This document shows positions 49,601-60,816 of a stretch of DNA of 64,000 bases, piece after piece; position 1 is the first letter of the stretch; each line of letters begins with the position of its first letter. The notes under the pieces were generated by a model. The model was given only the letters and a program-made list of their open reading frames with translations, searched no databases and was not told where the DNA came from. The stretch is taken from the NCBI RefSeq assembly GCF_964340395.1, contig NC_135555.1, forward strand, positions 24,893,725 to 24,957,724, in the 5' to 3' direction. Source of the stretch: Glandiceps talaboti (Eukaryota; Hemichordata; Enteropneusta; Spengelidae). The position numbers and the translations under genes were made by a program.

Positions 49601-52600
49601 CAGTGCTACATTAACAGTGCTACATTAACAGTGCTACATTAACAGTGCTACATGAACAGTGCTACATGAACAGTGCTACTTTAACAGTGCTACATGAACA
49701 GTGCTACTTTAACAGTGCTACATGAACAGTGCTACATTAACAGTGCTACATGAAGTGCTACATGAACAGTGCTACTTTAACAGTGCTACATGAACAGTGC
49801 TACATGAACAGTGCTACATTAACATTGCTACATGAACAGTGCTACATTAACAGTGCTACATTAACATTGCTACATGAACAGTGCTACATGAACAGTGCTA
49901 CTTTAACAGTGCTACATGAACAGTGCTACATTAACAGTGCTACAATAACAGTGCTGCATTAACAGTGCTACATTAACAGTGCTACATGAACAGTGCTACG
50001 TTAACAGTGCTACATTAACAGTGCTACATGAACAGTGCTACATTAACAGTGCTACATTAACAGTGCTGCATTAACAGTGCTACATGAACAGTGCTACATG
50101 AACAGTGCTACTTTAACAGTGCTACGTTAACAGTGCTACATTAACAGTGCTACAATAACAGTGCTGCATTAACAGTGCTACATGAACAGTGCTACTTTAA
50201 CAGTGCTACGTTAACAGTGCTACAATAACAGTGCTACATTAACAGTGCTGCATTAACAGTGCTACATTAACAGTGCTACATTCACAGTGCTACATTTTAT
50301 TGTTTGGCTCGACACCATTGTTGAATGTCTGGCTCCAGAAAAAATGTAATGAACATTGCTACATGTACTATCATCATTTGGTTTGACAAAAATTGAAGCA
50401 GTCTATTATTACATTTAATATCCATCAACATTCTTAAAAAAATTAAAAAACTTACATTGTAGTTGTCATGATGAATATGTAACAATTCTGGTAATATAAT
50501 ATTTTGTCACCCGAAAGGATGGAAAGAAGAAGTGTTAGTTAAATATTGCTGTCACACAAGATGACAAAATGTAGTGCAATTTTAGTAAAGATATTTGTTG
50601 ATTCAGGTGACATGTTGTTTCTGCCAACTGGTTTCAACTGCATCACTTTTTGTATATAAATTAACGTGTTACATTTACATTTTGTGATATATCATAATTC
50701 AGATATCATCCAAATAACAATCATTATCAATCAACAATCATTCAGTGCCATGGCATTCTCCTTATTTTAGCTGATAGACTAAAGTGCGACCAAAGAGTTT
50801 ATCACATAGATGGTGTTTCCAAGGGCGCTATCCTGTGCCTGTACACTAGTGCTGTCATCATTCAGCTTTGTTTGGCAACCTTCAGTTGCAGTCAACAAAA
50901 TCAAGTCAATTGGCCAATTCATGATAAGTCTTAATAAAAAAAAATGTATGGTTCCGGTTACACTCAATTTTAGAAAAGGAGGTGTAGGTAGATTTTTTTT
51001 TTTATTTTATTAATTTTTTTTTCAGGTGTGTGTGTCTCGGTCGGGTATTTACATGTTTTCCATATGGTCTCTGTGCTATTAGTTTCTTCCCATCAGATGT
51101 ACAACCATTACAGATTGGAAGAACATTGTTATTTTGTCTTTTTAAGTTGATGTCAGTTTTTGCATCCACTATTTCTGGTGAGCCTTCACAATTTTCATGA
51201 TTTTATTATTTATTTCTCAAACATGTGCAAAAAAAGTTTAGGGTCGGCAGTGAAAAATTAGGTGAGGGTCGGGTCTTTTTTATTAGGCCTAAGCAGTAAG
51301 GTTGTCAATTCCAAATTCTAATTTACTTTGATGTCTAAGGTGACGATTTTGGATAGTTTAAATGAAGAGAAATGGCTGCAGGCATGGTTCCCATGAAGAA
51401 TGTACGCAACTGTATTGCATTATATTCTGTACTTTTCTCCAGTCTAGTCTTTTAATGATATTAGGACCACAATCTACCATAATCTACAATAATCTACCAT
51501 AATCTAACATAATCTACCACAATCTACCATAATAACCACAATCTACCATAATCTACCACAATCTACCATAATAACCACAATCTATCATAATCTACAATAA
51601 TCTACCATAATAACCACAATCTACCATAATCTACAATAATCTACCATTATAACCACAATCTACCATAATCTACCATAATCTACAATAATCTACCATATTA
51701 ACCACAATCTACCATAATCTACCATAATCTATCGTAATCCACCATAATCTACCATAATCTACAATAATCTACCATAATAACCACAATCTACCATAATCTA
51801 CAATAATCTACCATATTAACCACAATCTACCATAATCTACAATAATCTACCATAATAACCACAATCTATCATAATCTACAATAATCTACCATAATAACGA
51901 CAATCTACCATAATCTACCATAATCTACCATAATCTACCATAATCTACAATAATCTACCATAATCTACCATAATATACCATTTTCTACAATAATCTACCA
52001 TATTAACCACAATCTACCATAATCTACCATAATCTACCATAATCTACCATTTTCTACAATAATCTACCATATTAACCACAATCTACCATAATCTACAATA
52101 ATCTACCATAATCTACCATAATCTACCATAATCTACCATAATATACCATTTTCTACAATAATCTACCATAATCTACAATAATCTACCATAATCTACCATA
52201 ATCTACAATAATCTACCATAATCTACCATAATATACCATTTTCTACAATAATCTACCATATTAACCACAATCTACCATAATCTACAATAATCTACCATAA
52301 TCTACCATAATATACCATTTTCTACAATAATCTACAATAATCTACCATAATCTAACATAATCTACCACAATCTACAATGAGGCTAAATAAATTTGATTCC
52401 AGTTACCCAACCCCCACCTAGTTTTTAACGCCAACCCTAAACTTTTTTTAATGTATTCGAGAAAAATAATAATACGAAAATCGTGAAGTCTCGCAAGAAA
52501 TAATGGATGCGGAAACTGACATCAACTTAAAAAGACAATGTAAAACTATTCTTCCAATCTGTAATGTCTGTAGGCTGATAGGAAGAAATAAATAACACAG

Positions 52601-53712
52601 AGACCATTTGGAAAACAATGGAAAACCTGCACTAGACACTCACGCATAAAAAAAATACTGCCAATACTGCCAATAGCACAACTGTACAGTTTTTAAAAAT
52701 GTTTATCCATATGCTAAGTCCATGCTAACAATAGGTGTTCATTTGCTGAATCCAGTTGCCTATCCAACCATGTTGCTATATTTGCAATATACACAATCAT
52801 TTCGTTGTTGCTATGGGCGTAGTCATATTGCTAGATATATTTTTTGAATGTTTTTTTTTCGCCTGTGTATGAATTCCTGATATTATCTTTGCAATATACA
52901 AGATCATTTGGCTGTTGCTATGGGCATGGTCTTGTTGCTAGGTAAATTTACATACATTTTTTGAATATTTATTCAATTGTCTATTAATCCTTGTTATCTT
53001 CGCAATTTATGTGATCATTTGGCTGTTGCTATGGGCGTAGTCTTGTTGCTAGGCACATTTGCTTATTTTTTGAATGTTTATTCACCTGTCTTCCAATTCC
53101 TGTATGTTATCTTTGTGGTATAAATGATTATTTGGTTGTTGCTATGGGTGTGGTCATGTTGCTAAGCAAAGTTACTAGGCCAATTTTGTCAAAATGTTTT
53201 GAAGAAAATCTGCAGAATAACACTTTCAGAAACATCTCACCAAGTTTCAGACTCACTGACCAAGTACCTTTTGAGATGTTTTTGACCAATAATGAATATT
53301 TTTACACCTAATTTGCATTTCACTCATGGAATCATTGTATGCTTAATATTTCTTCACCCATACATCCCTGGGTGTATTCCCATTAAATTTCAGCCCAATC
53401 TGCTCAGTGGTTTTAGAATGATAGATTTTTGACCAAAAAGACACATTTTTAGCCCTAATTTGCATATCACTGATGGGGCCATCATATCATGAACAACTCT
53501 TAGTAAAAACACCCTGGAGAATGTTTCACCCTAATTTCAGCCAAATCTTCCCAGTAGTTTTTGAGTTTCAGTTTTTTTACCAAAAATCATATTTTTTGAC
53601 CCAAAACACACATCTCTCATGCGATCATTTTCATTTGAACAATTTCCCAGCTAGACAGACACCCAAAAAACATGACCTCCAAATATCAAAGCAATAAGTC
53701 CAGCAGTTTTTG

Positions 53713-53774
<62 letters not shown>

Positions 53775-54882
53775 TACACTTAGCGATGACTATAGCACTA
53801 CAGAACCTTATCAGTTCAGTTGTGCTAAAATATGATAAAATAAAATAAAAAAATCTACCTACCCCATCTATTTTAGAATTGAAGGTAATCAGAACCACAC
53901 AATTTTTGTTTATGCCTAAGCTACATTATCATAGTAGATTTATAAATGTTTTTGTCTTCAAATAAAAAAAAATTGCAATACATTCAAAGTGGAAAAACAA
54001 TTGACTCTTTTGAAAAAGCTGAAATGTTAATATACTATTTTGATACACTTTTGGATGTTATTGCTGATTAATGGGTTTGTATATGCCCTTCCTCTGATAC
54101 ATTCACAAAGTGCCCCCCCCCCCTCCCCCTGGATCCACATGCCCACCTCCCATACCAAAATATGTGTGTCCGTCTCCCTTTTCCCCCTCTCCCCATATTT
54201 ATCGGAATACTCCAGACTACCTCCTCTCTATCATTCAGCATTGAATTGCTGGATTGTTGGTACCTTTCCCTTCTCTCTTTGCCTGCATTGCCTCCTGAAA
54301 TATAAGTTTTGTCCACTGAAAAAAACTGGATGTTTCCCCTCTACTGACCAAAACAACAACAATTCTTCCAACTGTACACGAACTAGTCCTGCTTGCATAT
54401 ACGGAGTAATCCGGGACTACCGGTATACACGAACAACTTCGTTCGCTGTATAGTACATGTATACCTGAACCTTCCGAAGCACAGTTTGAGGTGTCACTGC
54501 AACTCTGGCAATTATAATAGTCATAGTATATAGTCAGCCTTTGTCCGTGGCTCTTACACAGCACTGTTAAAATACAATTACAACAATAAACTTCTATCGT
54601 TTTACTTTCAACATCCTTAATTAAAGTGAAAGATAATATACGTTACACTTCTTACCTCACACTACTACAAATCTCTACTATCGAGATCAGTCTTTGTTTT
54701 TCTTCAAACAGAATCCTGTTGATTTCCATTCTCGTATTTGAATCTCGTGAAACATCAGAATGAAATAATTCCTTCACAGTAGCGTGACCTTTCTGCCATT
54801 GTTTGACCTTTTCTCCAGACAATCGCTGTAAACATATCAAGATATCAGCGACATTATCTAGCTTGGATTCTGCAACGGTCAT
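44269..54882 (-). CDS. SAM-domain-like protein of unknown function, four exons
   Basis: Four coding segments (54882-54656, 48644-48409, 47070-46780, 44555-44269) join through GT-AG sites with matching phases (2, 1, 1) into 346 aa. Each junction codon becomes Arg. Exon 1 is helical with no clear family. Exon 2 holds a SAM-like fold at about residues 100-154: [18 protein letters not shown], then [17 protein letters not shown], then [12 protein letters not shown]. Residues 156-252 and the C-terminus are helical and charged, with KKQK in the middle and an acidic, coiled-coil-like end. There is no signal peptide or membrane segment. SAM domains usually mediate protein or RNA binding. A divergent neighbour at 55.4-60.2 kb has the same architecture. 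Introns are filled with tandem arrays. Confidence 0.75.
44762..45335. repeat. 35-bp tandem array
   Basis: About 16 copies of a 35-bp unit, CTCCCTGTGGAACATACAAT plus ATATTGCTGCCTAAG. It lies in the last intron of the minus-strand SAM gene. The sequence following it (GCATAGGATTAAA-like to ACCAGGTCCC) is related to 61945-62040. Confidence 0.95.
45336..45549. repeat. Dispersed repeat flank
   Basis: CCATAGGATTAAATCCTTCA and TACCAGGTCCCTATTTATA match, with changes, CATAGGATTAAAGCCTTCAC and TACCAGGTCCCCAATTATA at 61978-62040 and 63360-63413. Confidence 0.6.
45550..46480. repeat. 28-bp array with CCAAT boxes
   Basis: About 33 copies of a 28-bp unit, ACCCACGGCCAATCAGACTC plus CCGGCTAG, some 30 bp long with ACTTGGCC. 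Nearly every copy keeps GGCCAATCAGA, which matches the CCAAT-box (NF-Y) consensus. It is intronic in the minus-strand SAM gene. Confidence 0.95.
46604..46706. repeat. (GT)n with alternating GC core
   Basis: GT repeats interrupted by GCGCGCGCG and GCACACGTGCG, a purine-pyrimidine alternation able to adopt Z-DNA. On the gene's sense strand it is (CA)n. Confidence 0.94.
46780..47070 (-). CDS. Minus-strand SAM gene exon 3
   Basis: 291 nt, phase 1 both sides. Acceptor CTTTAACAG; donor ACCA|GTAAGT. The peptide is helical ([20 protein letters not shown]) and then Lys/Ser-rich with NPRKKQK. A (CA)n tract on the sense strand starts about 75 nt past the donor. Confidence 0.75.
47147..48340. other. Intron 2 sequence, no further gene
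   Basis: Mostly unique AT-rich sequence within intron 2 (47071-48408). A short GGGCAGTGGGCTGGTG repeat lies at 47840-47915. Frames here look random. Confidence 0.5.
48409..48644 (-). CDS. Minus-strand SAM gene exon 2 (SAM-like domain)
   Basis: 236 nt, phase 2 in and phase 1 out. The acceptor is TTCATTTCAAG and the donor ATGA|GTGAGT. It starts [20 protein letters not shown], followed by the SAM-like block. The frame's apparent start at 48574 is TTG and internal to the exon. Confidence 0.78.
48738..50294. repeat. 14-bp tandem array
   Basis: About 110 copies of AACAGTGCTACATG with variants ATTAACAG, AAGAGTG, CTTTAACAG and occasional deletions. It lies in intron 1 of the minus-strand SAM gene. 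The frames it yields are by-products. Confidence 0.96.
50295..51460. other. Intronic sequence, no gene recognised
   Basis: AT-rich intron 1 sequence with short T and A runs; nothing supported. Confidence 0.45.
51466..52378. repeat. 10-11-bp (AATCTACCAT)n array
   Basis: About 90 copies of ATAATCTACC with higher-order blocks marked by AATAACCAC, ATTAACCAC and ATACCATTTTCTAC. It lies in intron 1 of the minus-strand SAM gene. Confidence 0.95.
52655..53790. mobile_element. Dispersed composite repeat, copy B
   Basis: Same order of parts as 38.79-40.25 kb: TAGCACAACTGTACAGTTTT, then ~120-bp GCTGTTGCTATGGGCGT modules (about four), TTGAAGAAAATCTGCAGAAT, AATTTGCAT modules, (CA)n at 53717-53770 and ACTTAGCGATGACTAT. 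It has fewer modules than copy A. Confidence 0.85.
53791..54655. other. Intron 1, proximal part
   Basis: No exon supported. A C-rich tract lies at 54112-54130, and a half-copy of the TAGTCCTGCTTGCA family at 54383-54420. Confidence 0.45.
54656..54882 (-). CDS. Minus-strand SAM gene exon 1
   Basis: 75 codons plus 2 nt. Donor GTGAG|GTAAGA. It starts [20 protein letters not shown] and is predicted all-helical. It is the only exon beginning with a plausible initiator, 531 bp from the divergent gene's ATG. Confidence 0.72.
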
Positions 54883-55413
54883 ATCGTCGAATTTTGTGAA
54901 TTCGTCGAAAACAATCTAGGCTTACAAAACACACCTGAAAACTATAGTGTATAATGACACAAACGGGGAAATACGTCGGAGACTTAGACGGAGAACACTA
55001 CTTCCTAGAAATACAGAAGTCTAGTTATAAATAGGTAGGGGACTTTACACTGACGAAATAAACATGATGTCACATGGTACTTTGACCGATGATAACATTA
55101 TATAGTAGGATGTGAGAAACTGTAGAAACAAAAAAAACATTACTTGATTTTTCTTTCATGTCAATGTGTCTATTATTTAGATGGCTACTGCAAATTACAT
55201 ATAAAATATTGCTGTCACACAGTGATCACAACGGGAGTCACGGGACGTTACATGTCGAAGAACACCCATTATGCAATGTCACTGATCTACCCTACCACAT
55301 AATGGAATATACCAGATTATTTTCACACAATTTATTATATTAACTTTCGTTTCGTTTGTGGCCAGGAATTCTTACAGACATTAACTTAAATTTCTAGTTG
55401 CCACAGTCCAAAA
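54883..55413. promoter_or_regulatory. Shared divergent promoter region, inferred
   Basis: 531 bp separates the start codons of two oppositely oriented SAM-domain-like genes. No TATA box is convincing. The role is inferred only from arrangement. Confidence 0.5.
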
Positions 55414-55652
55414 ATGTCCGTCCACAGTTGTTTACAAAGTCTTATGCCTTTACTCGGTCGATGCATAGACGATGAGACGCTGGGGCAGGCCTTTGGATTT
55501 GTTGTGGATTGTATATCAGAAATCGAGAAAAACTTGAATATCTTAACCAGCTTTCCAGAAGGGGACCAAAGCATCAAACAGAAATGTCGACAAATAGTAT
55601 TCCAAATTCGTCAGGTGTTGTTGTCTGTCCTACAGGAGAGCAAAGACCTCAA
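55414..55652 (+). CDS. Plus-strand SAM gene exon 1
   Basis: An ATG-initiated helical segment with no family I recognise. Cys and Leu-rich start (LQSLMPLLGRC), then an EIEKNLNILTSFPEGDQSIK stretch, ending QVLLSVLQESKDL. Its length and terminal phase match exon 1 of the divergent gene. Confidence 0.65.
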
Positions 55653-57247
55653 GTAAGTTGACTATTATTAGTACTTTCGTTTTGAGTCAACATACATGAC
55701 ACATAAGCTGTAAAGTTGTATATGAGATCAGAGGCAATGAATTAGATATAACCATAGACCCTACAGGGTCTATGATATAACCGAATGCAGTAATATCATT
55801 CGTTCGTTCGTTCATTCATTTTCAATCCCTTTCCCATTTATTTATGTACTCTCATTACGGACTTGTATTATTTTGTAGCTGGGAATAAAGTCATATATCA
55901 TCAAATATATATCAAATGCATAGCGCACGTACCCCGGCACTTACGCACTTATTAGACTAGACTGTCGACAGTCGCTCGCGCCTTTTTTCCCCCACGTTTT
56001 ATCTAAACTTAGTCGTCGCCGCGCTCCGATCCGGCGCAATACTACTATAATCGCATACTGATATCGAGGGCCGAAGGCCCGAGCGACTCTTCTCGCTCGT
56101 GCCATCTCCCGTTCTAATACTTATTCATGATGTGACGTCATTTAATGGGGCGTTACTCTATCGTATGATTTGCATACAGTTCAATGTAAGGTCACTCAAC
56201 ATTCAACACACACGTAAACTACAGCGCAAATTTGACCTCGTAAATGCATGTAAATGGTCATAATCAAGTACTTTTTCCTTTCCCACTTTCTCTTGTTAAA
56301 GTTTGAAACCGCGCGTTTTTTAATATTGGTAAATGACGTCGTTGACGCGTGACGACCCCGACGCCCGATACATGCTCACTAGTCTATGGTGCCGTGTACA
56401 GTCTACTAGTAGAGTAGTAGAAGTACTAGCTAGCTGCGAGTCGAAGGAGCTCAAATGGTTCCGACTCGTGGACTGTTATCATGCATGTAATTTTTGTGTA
56501 TTATAAATTTTATTGTTTATTTAGTAAAGAAAGCGACTTTATCATTTTAGTTTAATATCAGTTCCATCAGTAAATTACGTAAAAACTACCAAAGGAAGCG
56601 ACAACGCAACATTTACAACTGTTGGAACCTTATTAACATTTTGGGTTGGTTTGAATAGGAACACTATTGACGATACGTTCCCGGATCGGTAATAGTTGAT
56701 CCTTTTAGCTGAACGTTTCGAAACCAGCTATAGGCCCTCTTCATCAGTCACAGTTGTTGTGATAAATTCACCTTCCCGTATTTGTTTGCCCAGAGTTTAC
56801 TAGTATTGTTCATCAAGTAGAGATGCCAGTATTTCAACATTCCTATTGTCTAGTTCTTTTTCCGCTAGATTTTTAAATTCGGAATGCTTCAATTTAGTGT
56901 TGACCCAATTGTCTTTTAAGTTTTTGTTTCGCTTCTGTGCTATGATTGATCTTTTTGGATATAATTGATTTAATATCTCATTGTCTGCTATTACGTCCCA
57001 GTGTTTAGTTATCGCATCTCGTACATGAGATATATTAATGTAGGGACTGTATACTGTATTGAAGACCAATGGGATCTCCTTTGTGGGTGTCCGGCTTTTG
57101 AGATATGTCTCTCTCTTACGATAGTGGACTCTCTTGATGGAGTTATTTATTTCTGTTTCATAATAGCCTCTTTTTGCCACGTACATTTTTCTACATTTCA
57201 AATCGATATTAATGGGACGCACAAGAAAAGAGAATCAAAAGTACACA

Positions 57248-57286
<39 letters not shown>

Positions 57287-60246
57287 GCATACACCTTATC
57301 GGGAATGAAATATACACTGAGCTTGAGTCAAATTTAGGATCCTGACTACAATCTCCATAACCAATCAAGTTATGTCAAATTAGATAATCTCAAGTTCAAA
57401 CAATCTTTACTACCAATCCTATCTATTCATAATTGACCAATCACATGAAGGTCAATACCAAATTCGCGCCAATATGTATGGAATGTAGTAAAACCTATAT
57501 AAACCCTTATTTCTGTGTGATCTGTAGGAGTTTTGTTAGATGTCAATAAAGTACGAGTAGCTGTTCTTATAGTACTTGGTTGTGTGTGGACATCATTCCT
57601 TTCCAGAACCTGTTTCTAAACAATCGACTTATCCCACACACCTCTATATACATAACTCAATAATGTAAAGTGATCAAAATTGAAACAAATGTACTCAATC
57701 GTATAAGCATACACACAGCAATATAGACACATGCATGTATACACATAACTCAATAATGAAAAGTGTTTATAATATACAAGGACAATATAGATGAAGTGAG
57801 AAGCAATACAAATATTACAAAATCAAGAAATGTTACTGAAAACGCCAAAGAGAAACGATACGTATGAACGCAAGGGTTGGAATTTGTAAGTCATGGAGTA
57901 CTTAAAATATAATTTTTTAGTTCCATCTTGAATTTTTGCCTTGACATTTTACTTTTAAGGGGGCATGGTAAAGAATTCCAGTGCTTTGTCGCAGCATATA
58001 TAAAATTATGTTGGGTGATATTCAATTTTGTTGATGGTGGACGGAAGTTAGCTGAACGGATTTGATATATATGAATTGGACGGTCGGTCAAAATACTTTT
58101 CTATATTGTGGGGATAACGATTATTTCTGGAATCACTAATACCACTGGCAGCAGAACGGTTTGATATATATGAATTGGACGGTCAAAATACTTTTCTATA
58201 TTGTGGGGTTAACGGTTATTTCTAAGACCAAAAACAAAAATACAGGAGTAAAATTTACTTAGTTGAAAGATATTTAGAACATTGAGTTGGTTAAAAAGGG
58301 GTTCAGAGTGTGCATTGAAGTGAGTGAATGTGATCAAGTGGACAAATTTCTTTTGTAGCCAGAATACTGATTCTAGAAGAGTTTGATACGTATTGTCCCA
58401 AATTTCTAAACAATATGTAAAGTGTGGTAGAATAAATGAGTTATAAATCATAATTAGGGCCGATCTGGGAATATAGTGGCATAAACGTGAAATAATTCCT
58501 ACTTTTCTGTTTACAACTTTGATGACATTTTAGATATATGGGGTTTCCAAGAAAGAGATGGATCAATAGAAACACCGAGGTAACTTGCAGATGAAACGCG
58601 CTCTATCGCCATATTACCAACATAAAGATTACCTTCCAAAGTTATATTTCTCTTTGGCGTCTTAATCAACATGAAATTAGTTTTCCCTTTTTCCCTTCAT
58701 TAATAGTAAGTTTGTTAGCCATGTACCATCTAATCACATGTCTGAACTCTTCATTGATAATACTGAGGTTAAGTTTTGGGGAATTCAATGATCGAAACAA
58801 ATTTGTATCATCGGCAAAAAGTCTATAGTTGCTTGAGTTGCAAATCGATGATATATTTTCTGAATAGTACATGTAACAATATACATTTGAGTCTATTCCA
58901 AATTATGTAATACTTATACAGTGGTTTACTTGGCTCTGATGATGCATACCAGCATGAATTGAGATTAAATTAAGCTGTTACATATCCAATGTGCAATAAA
59001 AAGAATTGAACAAAAGTTTACGACCATAGGAGTGGGCCGAGCAGTCATTGGGCCATCAAAGGTCTGAAAGTCTTGAAATGTTTTGCTCTTTATTCTGGAT
59101 TTTATGGAACCAAATTAAACTTTCAGGAGAAGTCATTTACCAAGTGCACATCCGCAAAATATCTTCCATCTTTGCCACAACAAAATACACTTCCAAATAA
59201 TATGTAATGCATAGCATAATCGTTTCAATTCAAGCTAAGTACCTCCCTGTATAGGTTAGAGCTAATTAGAGACATCTCCTTATTCATGTGAAATCCACAT
59301 CCTGTGTAAAGTAATTTCGTTCGGAGTATTATTGTATAGTTGGCCATCACTGTTATTTTAATGTATCATTGTACCATATAATTTTATATCTCCACTTTAG
59401 TGTAGGTGACAGAAGGGGTGGCTAAAATAATGCTTGAGTTTCGTTTGGCGGGGCTTAACATTTTTTTAGAAGAGAGGGTGAGAGGAGCTACAACATTTGT
59501 TTAACCGTAAATTGTGTACATTTCCTAACTGTAGCTATGGAGACAAATTGCAAGAGATAGTATCAAGATGACTCAATAAGTTCTATCTAAACTCGACCTG
59601 AAATATTTTGCTATCATTATATATGGTTTGTTTTATCCTTGTCAAGCATTGTGAAAAAATGAAATCGACCTACCTACCCAATGTGATGAGTTAGGTTGCC
59701 CGTTGACCAGCTATTTAAAATTTTTTTTCTGGCCTTACATATGAGACTTAATTGCGTATGCTAAAATATATATGTAAATTGTATGCAAATTTATGTAAAT
59801 TGGTCACCTTTCTAAATTTTAAATGCATGATTGCACCAAGACAAAGTCCTGCCCCTTGGCAATTTGGTCAGGCTACGGCCCTGAAAGGGCATTTTAGTAA
59901 TTTTTACTGGTCCTTACAGAAGGTTACTAGACTCGGGATAGCTCGATAGCGGGCCAGCGTGTATGTCGAACCCTGCAACGTTTATTATTTCCTACCTGTA
60001 GGGCATTCCGACTGGTCTGTTTAGATGGGCTTCATGTTGTGAGCAGTGAAATCAGTTTCTTGCATATGAACATCGATGATTTCCTGAAAGAAGAGGGTCT
60101 ACAAAAATACAAGGATATATTTGAGAGGGAGGAGATTGGCAAGGCTGTTGAACTACTCGACAAAGAAGTCATTAACATGGATGACTTGAAAAAAGAAATG
60201 AAACTGGCATCCTTCAAACGACTCAAGGAAAGACTGCGAAAAGCTG
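55414..60246 (+). CDS. Second SAM-domain-like gene, first two exons (continues right)
   Basis: Exon 1 (55414-55652) encodes 79 codons plus 2 nt, MSVHSCLQSLMPLLGRCIDD onward, all-helical, with donor CTCAA|GTAAGTTG. A SAM-like exon ends at 60246 with donor GCTG|GTATGT (phase 1). Its peptide is NIDDFLKEEGLQKYKDIFER, then a VELLDKEVINMDDLKKEM-type middle, then FKRLKERLRKAG. A CAG acceptor at 60044-60046 gives the phase needed by exon 1 (2 nt + 1 nt). The phases 2 then 1 equal those of the minus-strand SAM gene, and the domain is similar, so they look like divergent paralogues. The remaining exons are not found in the window; the acceptor choice is uncertain. Intron 1 contains Penelope-like and LINE fragments. 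Confidence 0.6.
55746..55781. mobile_element. 22-bp palindromic insertion with 7-bp duplication
   Basis: The hairpin at 55753-55774, CATAGACCCT-AC-AGGGTCTATG, is flanked by ATATAAC on both sides (55746-55752 and 55775-55781). It has the same termini and duplication length as the elements at 20000 and 36858. Confidence 0.7.
55782..56685. other. Intron sequence with GC-rich patch
   Basis: 55960-56110 is CpG-rich (TCGCTCGCGCC, CGCCGCGCTCCGATCC), unlike its surroundings. GGGCCGAAGGCCC is a hairpin. TGACGTCA lies at 56133-56140. It may be an unrecognised mobile element or regulatory region; no gene. Confidence 0.4.
56690..57240 (-). pseudogene. Penelope-like element fragment (RT C-terminal part)
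   Basis: The minus frame (57222-56800) has VFNTVYSPYINISHVRDAI, then KHWDVIADNEIL and KRNKNLKDNWVNTKLK. This is the pattern I associate with the region after the RT fingers/palm in Penelope-like elements ('..HW......L...F......+..NL+D.L...+'). After its stop comes ACTGATGAAGAGGGCC and GGTTTCGAAACG, a motif common at 3' parts of these elements. The 5' portion is missing, and (CA)n at 57246-57285 abuts it. Dead copy. Confidence 0.6.
57241..57890. other. Repeat-derived intron sequence
   Basis: A (CA)n run at 57246-57285. 57480-57600 contains CTATATAAACCC and TCAATAAAGTACGAGTAGC, possibly a terminal part of the Penelope-like copy. CATAACTCAATAATG repeats at about 57650 and 57740. No gene. Confidence 0.4.
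57891..58915 (-). pseudogene. Truncated LINE reverse transcriptase (minus strand)
   Basis: Three collinear fragments read from right to left. The first contains the RT catalytic box LFADDTNLF followed by WYMANKLTIN (58872-58666). The second has FILPHFTYCLEIWDNTYQ and LQKKFVHLITF (58451-58209). The third is the tail KHWNSLPCPLKSK with FKMELKNYIL (58091-57891). The order is that of CR1/L2/Jockey-type LINE ORF2. Frames differ and stops intervene; a tandem duplication of about 85 bp (58075 and 58160) contributes. The 5' part is missing. Confidence 0.75.
58916..60020. other. Intron sequence, no gene recognised
   Basis: AT-rich. A good-looking acceptor (TGGTCCTTACAG at about 59920) is followed by stops in all frames, so no internal exon is called. 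Confidence 0.45.
60047..60246 (+). CDS. Plus-strand SAM gene SAM-like exon
   Basis: About 66 codons. Aligned by eye with 48644-48409: DDFLKEEGLQKY pairs with [12 protein letters not shown], and KLASFKRLKERLRKA with [15 protein letters not shown]. An upstream acceptor (TCTGTTTAG at 60016-60024) would also splice, but in a phase that does not fit exon 1. A (CA)n run of ~82 nt starts ~54 nt past the donor. Confidence 0.68.
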
Positions 60247-60296
60247 GTATGTTCATTGATCTTAGGCCTAATAAAAATATTAGGTTCCAATTATTT

Positions 60297-60299
<3 letters not shown>

Positions 60300-60382
<83 letters not shown>
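60300..60382. repeat. (CA)n microsatellite
   Basis: About 41 CA units, sense strand of the plus SAM gene, shortly after the SAM exon donor. Confidence 0.97.
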
Positions 60383-60386
<4 letters not shown>

Positions 60387-60514
60387 TATATATTCATATG
60401 TGCCAGTTTATATAGCTCGTTCAGGTAGTTTACGTTTTCCACTGTTTTCCATATAATCTCTTTATAGATTCGAAGAACAGTTTGATATTGTCTCTGTAAG
60501 GCTGGGGTCAGAAT

Positions 60515-60590
60515 TGACGGGGGGGGGGGGGGCTGGGAGATATTGGGGGAATGAACAAAATTGAGGGTTCAAGGGGGGGGGGGGCATAAA
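60515..60590. repeat. Poly(G) tracts
   Basis: Two G runs of about 13-14 nt (about 60518 and 60573) in G-rich sequence. Confidence 0.85.
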
Positions 60591-60762
60591 AATTTTGATG
60601 GTCTGAAAGGGGGACCCCGAAATATATTGTTAAACCTCAGGAAATGTCGTTTACAAAGTTTTAGAAAATTTCACGGCTTAGCCGCTGTACCTTCTGAAAC
60701 TTTATATAGAATGATGAGTTGCATTGGGTGACAGCCATGCGAATATATTTGAGTATGCCTTC

Positions 60763-60763
60763 C

Positions 60764-60815
<52 letters not shown>
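60763..60815. repeat. (TCTG)n microsatellite, copy 1
   Basis: About 13 TCTG units. Confidence 0.95.

Positions 60816-60816
<1 letters not shown>

Noticed and set aside
48738-50294. CRISPR-like or regulatory 14-bp array
   Set aside because: Simple head-to-tail minisatellite without spacers or a consistent known motif.
58928-58962. Second hammerhead candidate (CTGATGATGCATACCAGCAT)
   Set aside because: The conserved GAAA is replaced by GAAT and no helix III or cleavage site follows.
59917-59949. Possible internal exon after TGGTCCTTACAG
   Set aside because: All three frames stop within a few codons, and phases do not fit the flanking exons.
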